Assembly (NCBI GenBank): GCA_963748295.1 | Contig: CAVVIH010000006.1 | Span: forward strand, 992,001-1,056,000 | Direction of reading: 5' to 3' | Origin: CAVVIH01 sp963748295 | Lineage (GTDB): Bacteria; Acidobacteriota; Vicinamibacteria; Vicinamibacterales; 2-12-FULL-66-21 | DNA: 64,000 nt | In this document: positions 25,408 to 36,097 of the stretch, in pieces | How positions within the stretch are numbered: position 1 is the first letter of the stretch | Layout: every line of letters begins with the position of its first letter | Translations under genes and position numbers: made by a program | Notes under the pieces: generated by a model | What the model was told of the DNA's origin: nothing | Seen by the model: only the letters and a program-made list of their open reading frames with translations | Database searches by the model: none

Positions 25408-27981
25408 ATGCTGACGCCGCTGGTGTTGCTGGTCATTGCCCTGGCGGCGCCGCTGTCGCAGTCGATGGTCTCGAACGATTCTCGGATCGGCCCGGGTATT
25501 CCGCGATCGCTTGCCGAGGATCGCGCTCGGCGGATCTCCGACCTCCGCTACCAGCTGCTGTTCGTCGTCCCCGAGAGCCAGACCGAGCGCGTGCGCGGGA
25601 CGGTCTGGATTCGTTTTCAGCTGTCGGATGCGTCACGGCCGCTGACGCTGGACTTCGCGCCCGCCGACAGCGTCAGGCACGCCGCCGCCGGCGGCACGCC
25701 CGTCGAGCTGGAAGTCACGACCGATCATCTGACGATTCCAGCCGACCGGCTGCGCAAGGGCGAGAACGAGATCACGATCGATTTCATGGCGGGGGACGCC
25801 TCGCTGAACCGGAATCCCGAGTTTCTCTACACCATCTTCGTTCCCGCCCGTGCGCACCTCGCCTTCCCGTGCTTCGATCAACCCGACCTGAAGGCGCGCT
25901 GGGCGCTCACGCTCGATGTTCCCGCCGCCTGGGAAGCGGTTGCGAACGGAGCCGAGGTCGACCGGCGCACGGAGCAGTCGCGGACGTCGATCCGCTTTGC
26001 GGACACCGAGCCGCTCTCCACTTACCTCTTCGCGTTCGGCGCCGGCAAGTTCCGCGTCGAAACCGCGGTGCGCGCGGGCCGCACGTTCCGGATGCTGCAC
26101 CGTGAAACCGATGCCGAGAAGGTGGCGCGAAACCGCGAGGCCATCTTCGACCTGCATGCGTCGTCGCTGGCGTGGCTCGAGCAATACACGGGAATCCCGT
26201 ATCCGTGGGGCAAGTTCGACTTCCTGCTCGTGCCGTCGTTCCAGTTCGGCGGCATGGAGCACGCGGGATCGATCTTCTACAACGCCTCCTCGCTGCTGCT
26301 GGATCAGTCCGCGACCCAGAACCAGAAGCTCGGCCGCGCCAGCCTGATTGCCCACGAAACCGCGCACATGTGGTTCGGCGATCTGGTGACGATGCGGTGG
26401 TTCGACGACGTGTGGCTGAAGGAGGTGTTCGCGAACTTCATGGCGGCGAAGATCGTGAATCCGGCATTCCCGGAGATCAATCACGACCTGCGGTTCCTGT
26501 TCGCGCACTACCCCGCCGCCTACGACATCGATCGGACGCCGGGAACGAATGCGATCAGGCAGCGGCTCGACAACCTGAACGAGGCAGGCACGCTGTACGG
26601 CGCGATCATCTATCAGAAGGCGCCCATCGTGATGCGCCAGCTCGAAACCATTCTCGGAGCGGATCGGTTCCGCGACGGCCTGCGCGAATACCTCAAGGCC
26701 TACGAGTTCCGCAACGCGACCTGGCCGGATCTGATCGGGATCCTCGATCGGGGCACCGACGAGGATCTCGCGGCGTGGAGCGAGGCATGGGTCCAGGAGG
26801 CGGGGCGCCCGATCGTCTCGACCGAGTTGAAGATCGAGAACGGCAGGATCGCGCGGCTCGCGTTCGCGCAGAAGGATCCCGCGGCGGCCCGCGGCCTGAC
26901 CTGGAATCAACGCCTCGACGTTGCCGTCGGCCTGCCGGACGGCGTGCGCAGATTCACGGCGCGGTTTACCGGCAGCGAGGTAGAAATCGGAGAGGCGCGC
27001 GGCCTGCCAGCTCCCGGGTACGTCTTGCCGAACGGCGGCGGCATCGCCTACGGCGGCTTGGTGCTCGATCCGGCGACCATCAAGTACTTGCTGCGCGACG
27101 TCGGCACGATCGGCAATCCGGTGGATCGCGGCGCGGCGTGGGTCGCGCTGTGGGATCAGATGCTCGATCGCCGCGCGCGGCCGGATGAATTCATCGAGGC
27201 CGCGATCCGGGCGCTGCCGTCCGAGCCGGACGAGCAGATCGTCCAGCGCGTCCTCAGCTACACCCAGCAGACGTACTGGCGTTTCCTGAAACCGACCGAA
27301 CGCGACGCCCGGTCGCCGGCGCTCGAACGGGTCATGCGGCAGGGTCTCGATACGGCGAAGTCACAGAGCCTCAAGTCCGTATGGTTCTCGATGCTGCGCG
27401 ACGTGGCCCGTTCGGAACCGGTCCTGCGATGGCTGGAAAGCGTGTGGCGCGGCGACACGAAAGTGCCCGGGCTCACGCTCGCCGAGCCGGACTACATCCT
27501 GCTGGCGCTCGACCTTGCCGTGCGCGAAGTGCCGCGATGGAAGGAAATCCTCGACGAGCAGCTGCGCCGGACGGAGAACCCCGATCGCAAGGCGCGCTTC
27601 GAGTTCGTACGGCCCGCACTGTCGCCGGATCAGAAGACGAGGGATGCGTTTTTCGAGAGTCTGAGAGATGTGAAGAACCGCAGACGCGAGCCCTGGGTGC
27701 TCGAGGCGCTCGACTATCTGCACCATCCACTGCGCGCATCAGCGTCCGAGAAGTACATTCCGGCCAGCCTCGAGCTGCTGCGCGAGATTCAGCGGACCGG
27801 TGATCTGTTCTTCCCGAAACGTTGGACGGACGCGACGCTCAACGGGCATGGCTCGGCGAGCGCCGCGTCCCTCGTGCAACGCTTTCTTCAGACTTTGCCT
27901 GCTGACTATCCGGACCGGCTGCGCCGGGTCGTCCTGTCTTCGTCGGACGAGCTCTTCCGGGCCAGCGGCGTGCCGCGGTGA
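25408..27981 (+). CDS. M1 family zinc aminopeptidase
   Basis: The product is 857 residues with a signal peptide (MLTPLVLLVIALAAPLSQSM). The M1 layout is clear: an N-terminal saddle domain (VRGTVWIRFQLSDASRPLTL, HLAFPCFDQPDLKARWALTL), the exopeptidase motif GGMEH at 281-285 where the family norm is GAMEN, and the zinc site HETAH at 316-320 with the third ligand Glu339 in WLKEVFANF (usual form WLNEGFA). The helical C-terminal domain extends to the end. It removes N-terminal amino acids from peptides, here probably in the periplasm. The changed GAMEN and NE positions may shift specificity. It stands alone between repeats and the divergent small-peptide gene. Confidence 0.93.
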   Translation: MLTPLVLLVIALAAPLSQSMVSNDSRIGPGIPRSLAEDRARRISDLRYQLLFVVPESQTERVRGTVWIRFQLSDASRPLTLDFAPADSVRHAAAGGTPVELEVTTDHLTIPADRLRKGENEITIDFMAGDASLNRNPEFLYTIFVPARAHLAFPCFDQPDLKARWALTLDVPAAWEAVANGAEVDRRTEQSRTSIRFADTEPLSTYLFAFGAGKFRVETAVRAGRTFRMLHRETDAEKVARNREAIFDLHASSLAWLEQYTGIPYPWGKFDFLLVPSFQFGGMEHAGSIFYNASSLLLDQSATQNQKLGRASLIAHETAHMWFGDLVTMRWFDDVWLKEVFANFMAAKIVNPAFPEINHDLRFLFAHYPAAYDIDRTPGTNAIRQRLDNLNEAGTLYGAIIYQKAPIVMRQLETILGADRFRDGLREYLKAYEFRNATWPDLIGILDRGTDEDLAAWSEAWVQEAGRPIVSTELKIENGRIARLAFAQKDPAAARGLTWNQRLDVAVGLPDGVRRFTARFTGSEVEIGEARGLPAPGYVLPNGGGIAYGGLVLDPATIKYLLRDVGTIGNPVDRGAAWVALWDQMLDRRARPDEFIEAAIRALPSEPDEQIVQRVLSYTQQTYWRFLKPTERDARSPALERVMRQGLDTAKSQSLKSVWFSMLRDVARSEPVLRWLESVWRGDTKVPGLTLAEPDYILLALDLAVREVPRWKEILDEQLRRTENPDRKARFEFVRPALSPDQKTRDAFFESLRDVKNRRREPWVLEALDYLHHPLRASASEKYIPASLELLREIQRTGDLFFPKRWTDATLNGHGSASAASLVQRFLQTLPADYPDRLRRVVLSSSDELFRASGVPR

Positions 27982-27982
27982 T

Positions 27983-28072
27983 TTACGCGGTCTGCTGCTT
28001 CTTGCGCGAGCTGCGACGCCGCACGAAGAAGATTCCGAGGACGCCGATCAGGATCGCTGAAAGTGCAAACAT
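27983..28072 (-). CDS. 29-residue single-pass membrane peptide
   Basis: The peptide reads MFALSAILIGVLGIFFVRRR followed by SSRKKQQTA. It has one hydrophobic helix of about 15 residues and a strongly basic tail, which predicts an inner-membrane peptide with the tail in the cytoplasm. A strong ribosome site GGGAGG lies 9 bases before the ATG, on the strand where nothing else is coded. Its stop is 2 bases from the convergent stop of the M1 peptidase gene. The function is unknown. The good ribosome site, hydrophobic-basic design and clean convergent spacing argue that it is a real small gene. Confidence 0.65.
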   Translation of the reverse strand: MFALSAILIGVLGIFFVRRRSSRKKQQTA

Positions 28073-28290
28073 TGATAGTGACCTCCCGAGTCATTCCTCC
28101 AAAGGCAAGTGGGGTGCCGCAGGGCTGGCCGGGCCCAGACTTGTCGTATAAATTCTGACGTTGCAATCATTTGCGGCGTCAATGCCAGCGCGCGACAGTG
28201 CAGGGATGGGAACGGCCCGCTGGCGGGGCACGACGAATCAGTGGGGCGGATTTCAGATTTGAACGGCTCGGAGATTCCGTGAAGATACGA
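28062..28290. promoter_or_regulatory. Divergent upstream region with deciding ribosome sites
   Basis: About 200 bases separate the start of the small membrane peptide (minus) from the asparaginase-like gene (plus). GGGAGG at about 28082-28087 on the minus strand sets the peptide start. GGAG at about 28270-28273 sets the GTG start at 28279. I cannot place promoter hexamers with confidence. Confidence 0.4.
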
Positions 28291-28770
28291 ATAACAGTGA
28301 CCGGCGGCACGTTCGACAAGGAGTACGACGAGCTCGGCGGCCGGCTGTACTTCCTCGAAACGCACATCCCCGAGATGCTCCGGCGCGGCCGCTGCCGCCT
28401 CGACGTGGTCGTCGAAACCGCGATGATGATCGACAGCCTGGATCTCGACGACGCCGGACGCCAGGAAATCGTGGCGCGGTGCCGTGCGGCTGCGGAGCGC
28501 GCGATCGTCGTCACCCACGGAACCGATACGATGGTCGAAACCGCACACGCCCTCGCGGCCGCGGGCCTGACGGACAAGACGATCGTGCTGACCGGCGCGA
28601 TGGTGCCCTACGCCTTTGGCAGCTCGGATGGACTGTTCAACCTCGGGAGCGCGCTGTCGTTCGTTCAAGTGCTGCCGGCGGGCGTTTACGTGGCGATGAA
28701 CGGACAGCATTTCAACTGGGACGCGGTCCGGAAGAACCGCGAGACCGGTGTGTTCGAGAGCATCCGATGA
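28279..28770 (+). CDS. Single-domain asparaginase-like protein
   Basis: The product is 163 residues from a GTG with GGAG upstream. It contains only the N-terminal domain of type I/II asparaginases. The catalytic loop is VTGGTFDKEYDELGGRLYF with Thr11 and Tyr16. The second conserved block is VVTHGTDTMVETA (residues 78-90), and TIVLTGAMVPYAFGSSDGLF follows. Full-length asparaginases are about 330 residues, so the C-terminal domain that completes the active-site dimer is missing. Stand-alone versions exist in many proteobacteria and are annotated only as asparaginase domain proteins, so amidohydrolase activity is not assured. The stop overlaps the next start as ATGA, so the two proteins are probably made together. 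Confidence 0.88.
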   Translation: MKIRITVTGGTFDKEYDELGGRLYFLETHIPEMLRRGRCRLDVVVETAMMIDSLDLDDAGRQEIVARCRAAAERAIVVTHGTDTMVETAHALAAAGLTDKTIVLTGAMVPYAFGSSDGLFNLGSALSFVQVLPAGVYVAMNGQHFNWDAVRKNRETGVFESIR

Positions 28771-29913
28771 TCAAGCTCGAATCCAAGCTGCCGTCGGTCG
28801 GCACGACGATTTTCACGGTGATGTCGCGGCTCGCCGCGGAGCTCGGCGCGATCAACCTGTCGCAGGGCTTCCCCGATTTCGATTGCGATCCCGAGCTGGT
28901 GGAAGCGGTGGCGCGCCACATGCGAAGCGGGCGCAATCAATACGCGCCGATGCAGGGCGTGCTGGCGCTGCGCGAAGCGATCGCCGCGAAGTACGAGTCG
29001 TTTTACGGCCGGCGATACGATCCCGAATCGGAGATCACGGTGACGTCGGGCGGAACCGAAGCGCTGTTCGATGCGGTCGCGGCGGTGGTCAGGCCCGGCG
29101 ACGAAGTGATCGTCCTCGAACCGTGCTACGACTCCTACGTACCTGCGATCGAGCTGAGCGGCGGCGTCGCGGTGCCCGTGCCGTTGACGTTCCCGGACTA
29201 CGCCATCGACTGGGACGCGCTGCGGAAGGCGGTGACGCCCCGGACCCGCATGCTCGCGATCAACTCGCCCCACAATCCCGCGGGCTCGGGTCCTGACGCG
29301 CCGCGACATCGACGAGCTGATCTCGCTCGTCGAGCGCACGCCGCTCTTCATCCTGAGCGACGAAGTCTACGAGCACATCATCTTCGACGGGATTCAACAC
29401 GAGAGCATGGCCCGCTACGCGCCGCTCGCCGCCCGAAGCTTCATCGTCGGATCGTTCGGCAAGACGTATCACACGACAGGGTGGAAAGTTGGCTACGCGG
29501 TCGCGCCGGCGGCGCTGACGGCGGAGTTCCGCAAGGTCCATCAGTTCGTGACGTTCGCGACGAACACGCCGACGCAGTACGCGATTGCCGACTTCCTCTC
29601 CACCCAGCGCGGGCTCGCCGAGCTCGCGCCGTTCTACCAGGCCAAGCGTGACCTGTTCCTCGACCTGATGAAGGGAACGCGGTTCAAGCCGCTGCGGTGC
29701 CGCGGCAGCTACTTCCAGCTGATGGACTACTCCGCGATCACGGATGAACCGGACGACAGCTTTGCGATTCGGCTGACCAAGGAGCGCGGCGTGGCGTCGA
29801 TCCCGACGTCGCCGTTCCTCTACACGGCGACCGCGCCGAAAGTCCTGCGATTCTGTTTCGCGAAGAAAGACGAGACCCTGCGGCTGGCGGCCGAACGCCT
29901 CGCAGGGCTGTAG
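28767..29913 (+). CDS. PLP-dependent aminotransferase class I/II (methionine aminotransferase type), one frameshift
   Basis: The product would be about 381 residues. The first part, with INLSQGFPDFDCDPELVEAV, TSGGTEALFDAVAAVVRPGD, and the cofactor segment EPCYDSYVPAIELSGG, runs to LAINSPHNPAGS. The rest begins VLTRRDIDELISLVERTPLF in another frame and contains the PLP-binding Lys in GSFGKTYHTTGWKVGY and the conserved Arg near LRFCFAKKD. Removing one G of the GGG at 29288-29290 restores one frame. The family moves an amino group from methionine, glutamine or aromatic amino acids to 2-oxoacids (YbdL and KYAT-like). It is coupled to the asparaginase-like gene by a 4-base overlap. Confidence 0.9.
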
Positions 29914-29987
29914 ACGCGGATCACCGCGGATCTCCCACGGAACGCGGATCACCGCGGATCTTCCACGGAACGCGGATCGCCGCGGAT
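29914..29987. repeat. GCGGAT direct-repeat tract, copy 4 (short)
   Basis: Three units of ACGGAACGCGGATCACCGCG followed by GATC lie between the convergent aminotransferase and DoxX genes and end exactly at the DoxX stop codon. Confidence 0.85.
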
Positions 29988-30374
29988 CTACCCTTTCTTA
30001 CGTACTGCCCGGTCCACGCTTAGCGGACCGCCGCCGCGCGACGCAATATAGAGAAACACGAAGCAGTAGAGCGCCGCCAACTCGCCCTGATTCTCGATCG
30101 GCCAGAACGCTTTCGGAAAGTGCGCCATGAAGTAGGCAGCCGCCATCTCGCCGCTGCAGATGAACGCGGTCAACGCGGTGAACAGGCCGACCATGACGAG
30201 GATTCCTCCCGTCACCTCGATCACGCCGGCGACCCACGGCAGCGAACCCACCGCCTGCACCTGGCCGCCGTACAGGCCGAGCAGCTTCTGCAAGCCATGG
30301 AACAGAAACAACAGGCCGGTGACGATCCGCATCGCCGCGTACGCATAGCCTTCGAGACCGCTGCGCGCTGCCAT
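29988..30374 (-). CDS. DoxX family membrane protein
   Basis: The product is 128 residues from the ATG at 30374, with AGGAGG 5 bases upstream. It has four hydrophobic segments (AYAAMRIVTGLLFLFHGLQK, LPWVAGVIEVTGGILVMVGL, ALTAFICSGEMAAAYFMAHF, ELAALYCFVFLYIASRG). The first helix ends in the FLFHGLQKL signature of the DoxX family, and GVIEVTGGILVMVGLFT and SGEMAAAYFMAHFPK are also typical. DoxX proteins sit in the inner membrane; some take part in thiosulfate or redox handling, but most, including this one, have no assigned role. It starts 10 bases after the VWFA gene stop and may be on its transcript. Confidence 0.9.
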   Translation of the reverse strand: MAARSGLEGYAYAAMRIVTGLLFLFHGLQKLLGLYGGQVQAVGSLPWVAGVIEVTGGILVMVGLFTALTAFICSGEMAAAYFMAHFPKAFWPIENQGELAALYCFVFLYIASRGGGPLSVDRAVRKKG

Positions 30375-30384
30375 CACTCCTCCT

Positions 30385-32208
30385 TCAGCCAGTTACTCGA
30401 ATGCGAATGATTTCCCTCGCGTTCCCGGCGCCGTTTTTCGCGGTGAGCTCGATCGTGTAGTCGGCCGGGGCGAGCCATGCGAGCGGGATGTCGAACTGCG
30501 CGAGCTCGGGGCCGCCGGACTTCATCGGCTCGATTTCGCGAAGCACCTGGCCGAGGCGGTTGATGACGCGGGCGGTGACGGCGATGCTCGAGCCCGATTT
30601 CGAGTGCGTGGGCACCCGCAGGAACAGGCGATCGGTGCGCCGGAATTCGCGCGACGGAACCGGCGCGGCGTAGGGGTTCTCGCTGATCTCGCGGAACTCG
30701 CGCGCGGAAGCGCAACGGAACACCTGCGGTGGAAGGATCAGCGGGTCGGCGCGGTTGATGTCGGGGACGTCGACGTCGTGCGCGGCCTTGTCGATCGACG
30801 TGCCTTCCGCGGCAAGGATGTCGAGGTCGAGCTGGATGCGTCCGGGATCGGCGTCGAACACGGCCGCCTGGTCGCGGACCGGTCCGAGCGACGCGCGCGG
30901 CGGACGCAGTTCCCCCTCGAAGAGCACCGCCCCTTCCTTCGTCGTCACGCGCAGCGCCACGATCGAGGGCTGCGCGAACGCGCGCGTCCTGCCCCTGATG
31001 ACCGCCGGCTCCCAGGTGAAGACGACCTGTTGGGTCCCCTGCGGCCCGACGACGAGGCCGAGCCACGTATCGATCAGCGCGCTGCGCTTGAGAAGGCGCG
31101 GGGGAGGCGCGGGCCGGTTGTCGGCCGGGTTCGCCAGCTCGAGGCGCAGGGGCGCCCAGTAGCCGCTCCGCATCCTGACCTGCGCGTCCGCGATACGCGT
31201 CCGAACCTGCACATCGTAGAACCGTCCCTCGCCGGAATGCGACGAGGTATAGCTCAGGAGATAGCAGGCGTCGAGATCGCGGGAGACGCGCTGGAACGCC
31301 GCGTCGAGGCCGGCCGATCCGATTACCGCTTCGCCGCCGGTCTGCGCGGAAATGGCCTGCAGGATCGCGGCATCGCCGGGCGGCGCATCTCCATCTGCCG
31401 CGGGTGGCTCCGGTGCCGCATCGGCAGGGTCGAAGCCGTAGATCGTGATGTTGTGCCGGCTCGCCGCGCGCACCAGCCCCTGAACGTCCGGCACGCGCCG
31501 GTCGCGTTCGCTGCGGACGTCGCGCGCGCTGCGGATGAATCCTTCGCTGACGACGACAATCGCCGAGCGTCCCGCCCCAAGCTCGCCGATCGACGAGGTC
31601 AACGCGCGCAGACCCGACAGGACGATCTGCACGCGTGCGGCCTGCACCGCCTCAGGCGATCGGCCGATGTATTTCTCCTCGAACTCGGAGAGCGCGGTGT
31701 AATCCCCTTTGCGGCCGCTGAAGGTTTCGATCGCGTGCCTCGCCGCGTCCCGCTCCCGGCTGAACTGAATGTTGGTGATCGAATCGAGCGGCTTCAGCAC
31801 GACGAGCCGGTCGCCCGGGCGGAGCTGCTCGTTGACGAATCGCAGCGCCGCGTCGCGCACCCTGGTGGTGTTCGCGCCGGCAGACACGTGGAACTCGTCG
31901 AGCAGCAGCGCGACGACTCGATCGCCGCCGGCCGGTTCCACCGCGAGAATCCTCTGCGCCACGCCGTTTTCGACCAGCGCAAAATCGGCGGCTTGAAGGT
32001 TCGAAATGGGACGTCCCCGCTTGTCGGTGACGACCGCATCCATCTTGACGATGCGGGCAGTCGGCTCGGGCTCGAGGGAAGCGGCCGTCGAATGGGCGGC
32101 CTGGGTGGTCGTCGGCTCCTGCGCGCGAACGCGGGACGCGACTGCCGCGGTGACGGACAGGCACAGCCACGCGGCGGCGAACCGGGCGCAGGCGCGTGCC
32201 GACGTCAT
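30385..32208 (-). CDS. Secreted VWFA-related domain protein
   Basis: The product is 607 residues with a signal peptide (MTSARACARFAAAWLCLSVT, cleavage near VRAQ). A short beta domain (ARIVKMDAVVTDKRGRPISN, ADFALVENGVAQRILAVEPA) precedes a von Willebrand factor A-like domain of the acidobacterial VWFA-related type. The metal site is partly altered, with VVALLLDEFHVS in place of DxSxS. Later blocks are SAIVVVSEGFIRSARDVRSE, ITIYGFDPADA and DLDACYLLSYTSSHSGEGRF with RVRMRSGYWAP-like ends. Two more beta-rich regions follow. The family is predicted to act in the periplasm or on the surface; partners are unknown. The start is fixed by the ATGA overlap with the DUF3014 gene. Confidence 0.9.
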   Translation of the reverse strand: MTSARACARFAAAWLCLSVTAAVASRVRAQEPTTTQAAHSTAASLEPEPTARIVKMDAVVTDKRGRPISNLQAADFALVENGVAQRILAVEPAGGDRVVALLLDEFHVSAGANTTRVRDAALRFVNEQLRPGDRLVVLKPLDSITNIQFSRERDAARHAIETFSGRKGDYTALSEFEEKYIGRSPEAVQAARVQIVLSGLRALTSSIGELGAGRSAIVVVSEGFIRSARDVRSERDRRVPDVQGLVRAASRHNITIYGFDPADAAPEPPAADGDAPPGDAAILQAISAQTGGEAVIGSAGLDAAFQRVSRDLDACYLLSYTSSHSGEGRFYDVQVRTRIADAQVRMRSGYWAPLRLELANPADNRPAPPPRLLKRSALIDTWLGLVVGPQGTQQVVFTWEPAVIRGRTRAFAQPSIVALRVTTKEGAVLFEGELRPPRASLGPVRDQAAVFDADPGRIQLDLDILAAEGTSIDKAAHDVDVPDINRADPLILPPQVFRCASAREFREISENPYAAPVPSREFRRTDRLFLRVPTHSKSGSSIAVTARVINRLGQVLREIEPMKSGGPELAQFDIPLAWLAPADYTIELTAKNGAGNAREIIRIRVTG

Positions 32209-33035
32209 GGATTGAGCCCGGCGAGCTGCGCGATCTCGCGAAGCTTCGCCTGTACGATGCGCATGTTGCGCGGCCCCATGCGCAGGAGCTGGCGCTGCGC
32301 CGCGGTCAGCGACTGCAGCCGCGGATCGGCGTAATCCCAGGCGACGCTGCGCGCGACCAGCGCGACGTCGCCGTCCGGCACCGGCGTGTTGAGCAGCTCG
32401 CGGATCGCCTTCTCCATCGCGCGATCGAAATTGCCGTCCGGGTAGCCAAGCTCGCGGTACGCATCCGCGAGCCGCGGCTTGAGCGTCGCATACAGCCGCG
32501 CGGTTCCCTGGGCGTCGAGCGCACCAATCGCGTCGGCATATTCGTCGTAGCGCCGGTAACTGCGCGGATCGACTCGCGCCGACGTGCCGCTCTCCGCCGC
32601 GATGAACGCACCGGTCGGCCTGACCGAACGGAGCTGTTGCGACGGCGAGCGGCCGTCGCCGATGTTGACGACGACCACCGCGAAGTTGCGAATCAGCTGA
32701 TCGGTGGCCAGCCACGCCGCGATCTTCGGATGTGCGGAGAGCTGGCCCACCAGCTGACGGACGATGGGATCGGTCTCGGGCAGCGGCGGCAGCGCGATGT
32801 CCTCGCCTGGAAGGGCCTGCGTGGCATCGGCCTTCGGTGCCGCGGCGACCTGCTGATCGGTCGCGACCCGGACGTCCTTGCTCGCGCCGCCTCCGGGCGC
32901 GACCAGCCGCCAGATCAGATACCCGACGATCGCCAGGAGGCCGACGAAGAGGACGATCCGCCACACACCCGGACCACGGTGCAGCGTCTGCGGCTCGTAG
33001 TTCCTGTCGAGATCCAGGTCGCCGAGGTCCGGCAT
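32205..33035 (-). CDS. DUF3014 domain protein
   Basis: The product is 276 residues: a short cytoplasmic N-terminus, one membrane helix (VWRIVLFVGLLAIVGYLIWR) and a periplasmic domain matching DUF3014 (IALPPLPETDPIVRQLVGQL, LIRNFAVVVVNIGDGRSPSQ, YRRYDEYADAIGALDAQGTA, YRELGYPDGNFDRAMEKAIR). The role of the family is unknown. The stop overlaps the VWFA gene start by 4 bases, so the anchored DUF3014 protein and the secreted VWFA protein are probably made in step and may work together. Confidence 0.88.
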   Translation of the reverse strand: MPDLGDLDLDRNYEPQTLHRGPGVWRIVLFVGLLAIVGYLIWRLVAPGGGASKDVRVATDQQVAAAPKADATQALPGEDIALPPLPETDPIVRQLVGQLSAHPKIAAWLATDQLIRNFAVVVVNIGDGRSPSQQLRSVRPTGAFIAAESGTSARVDPRSYRRYDEYADAIGALDAQGTARLYATLKPRLADAYRELGYPDGNFDRAMEKAIRELLNTPVPDGDVALVARSVAWDYADPRLQSLTAAQRQLLRMGPRNMRIVQAKLREIAQLAGLNP

Positions 33036-33090
33036 GCCCTGAGTGTAGATCGGATGCGAGGATTCGCGAATCCGCGACGCGGTTTATTGG

Positions 33091-33157
33091 CTATCAGCTG
33101 TCAGCTCTCAGCCGTCAGCTCAAAACTGAGAGCTGAGAGCTGAGCTGACAGCTGACC
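33091..33157. repeat. AGCTGTCAGCTC inverted repeat, possible terminator
   Basis: TCAGCTGTCAGCTCTCAG is followed after about 12 bases by ACTGAGAGCTGAGAGCTGAG and CTGACAGCTGA. The arms can form a long imperfect hairpin. It lies 2 bases after the end of the permease gene on the minus strand and before the DUF3014 gene region, where a terminator would be expected. No U-run follows, so a rho-independent terminator is not certain. Confidence 0.6.
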
Positions 33158-33158
33158 C

Positions 33159-35657
<2,499 letters not shown>

Positions 35658-35855
35658 AGGCTCCTCGAGCGATCGGCAGACCGTCCAGCTGCGGACGCGC
35701 CAATCCCGGAATCGCACGTTTCCCTGACGCGGGAAACGGCGCTCTTTCCAACGCGAAACAGGACGCCGAACGGCCAATTACCGTAAACAGCGGGTGCGTT
35801 CGAGCGGGTCGAGCGTCAGGATTTCAGGGCCAGGGTGCAGAAGGCGAGCCAGGAC
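35658..35855. other. Intergenic region without a recognised gene
   Basis: Upstream of the permease start I see the ribosome site but no gene and no clear promoter. Translated frames across it are short and lack protein character. Confidence 0.5.
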
Positions 35856-36003
35856 ACCAACTCCCAAAAAAAGACCAACTCCCAACTCCCAACCAGACCA
35901 ACTCCCAACTCCCAAAAAGGCCAACTCCCAAAGACACGGAGGAATCAGGGAGGGGTTGTTTTGGGAGTTGGGAATTGGTTTTTTTGGGAGTTGGGAGTTG
36001 TTT
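35856..36003. repeat. ACTCCCAA repeat with inverted arms, copy 1
   Basis: Five to six ACTCCCAACTCCCAA units on the plus strand (35856-35931) are followed by the reverse form TTTTGGGAGTTGGGA repeated (35960-36000). The two halves can fold into a long hairpin. It lies about 95 bases past the adaptor gene stop (minus strand) and before the permease, so it may end or process that transcript. A small copy is at 47571. Confidence 0.75.
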
Positions 36004-36097
36004 GAGAGGCCACAACCGCCACGGGTGGGGAGGAGACCACCCGCAGCGGTGCGGCTCAGCCGGCAAGGGGACTGCCGGCTGATAGTGCCAGAACAGG

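Noticed and set aside
30385..32964. An 859-codon frame for the VWFA protein
   Set aside because: The first 252 codons are antisense-like shadow of DUF3014. The ATG at 32208 overlaps its stop and is followed by a signal peptide.
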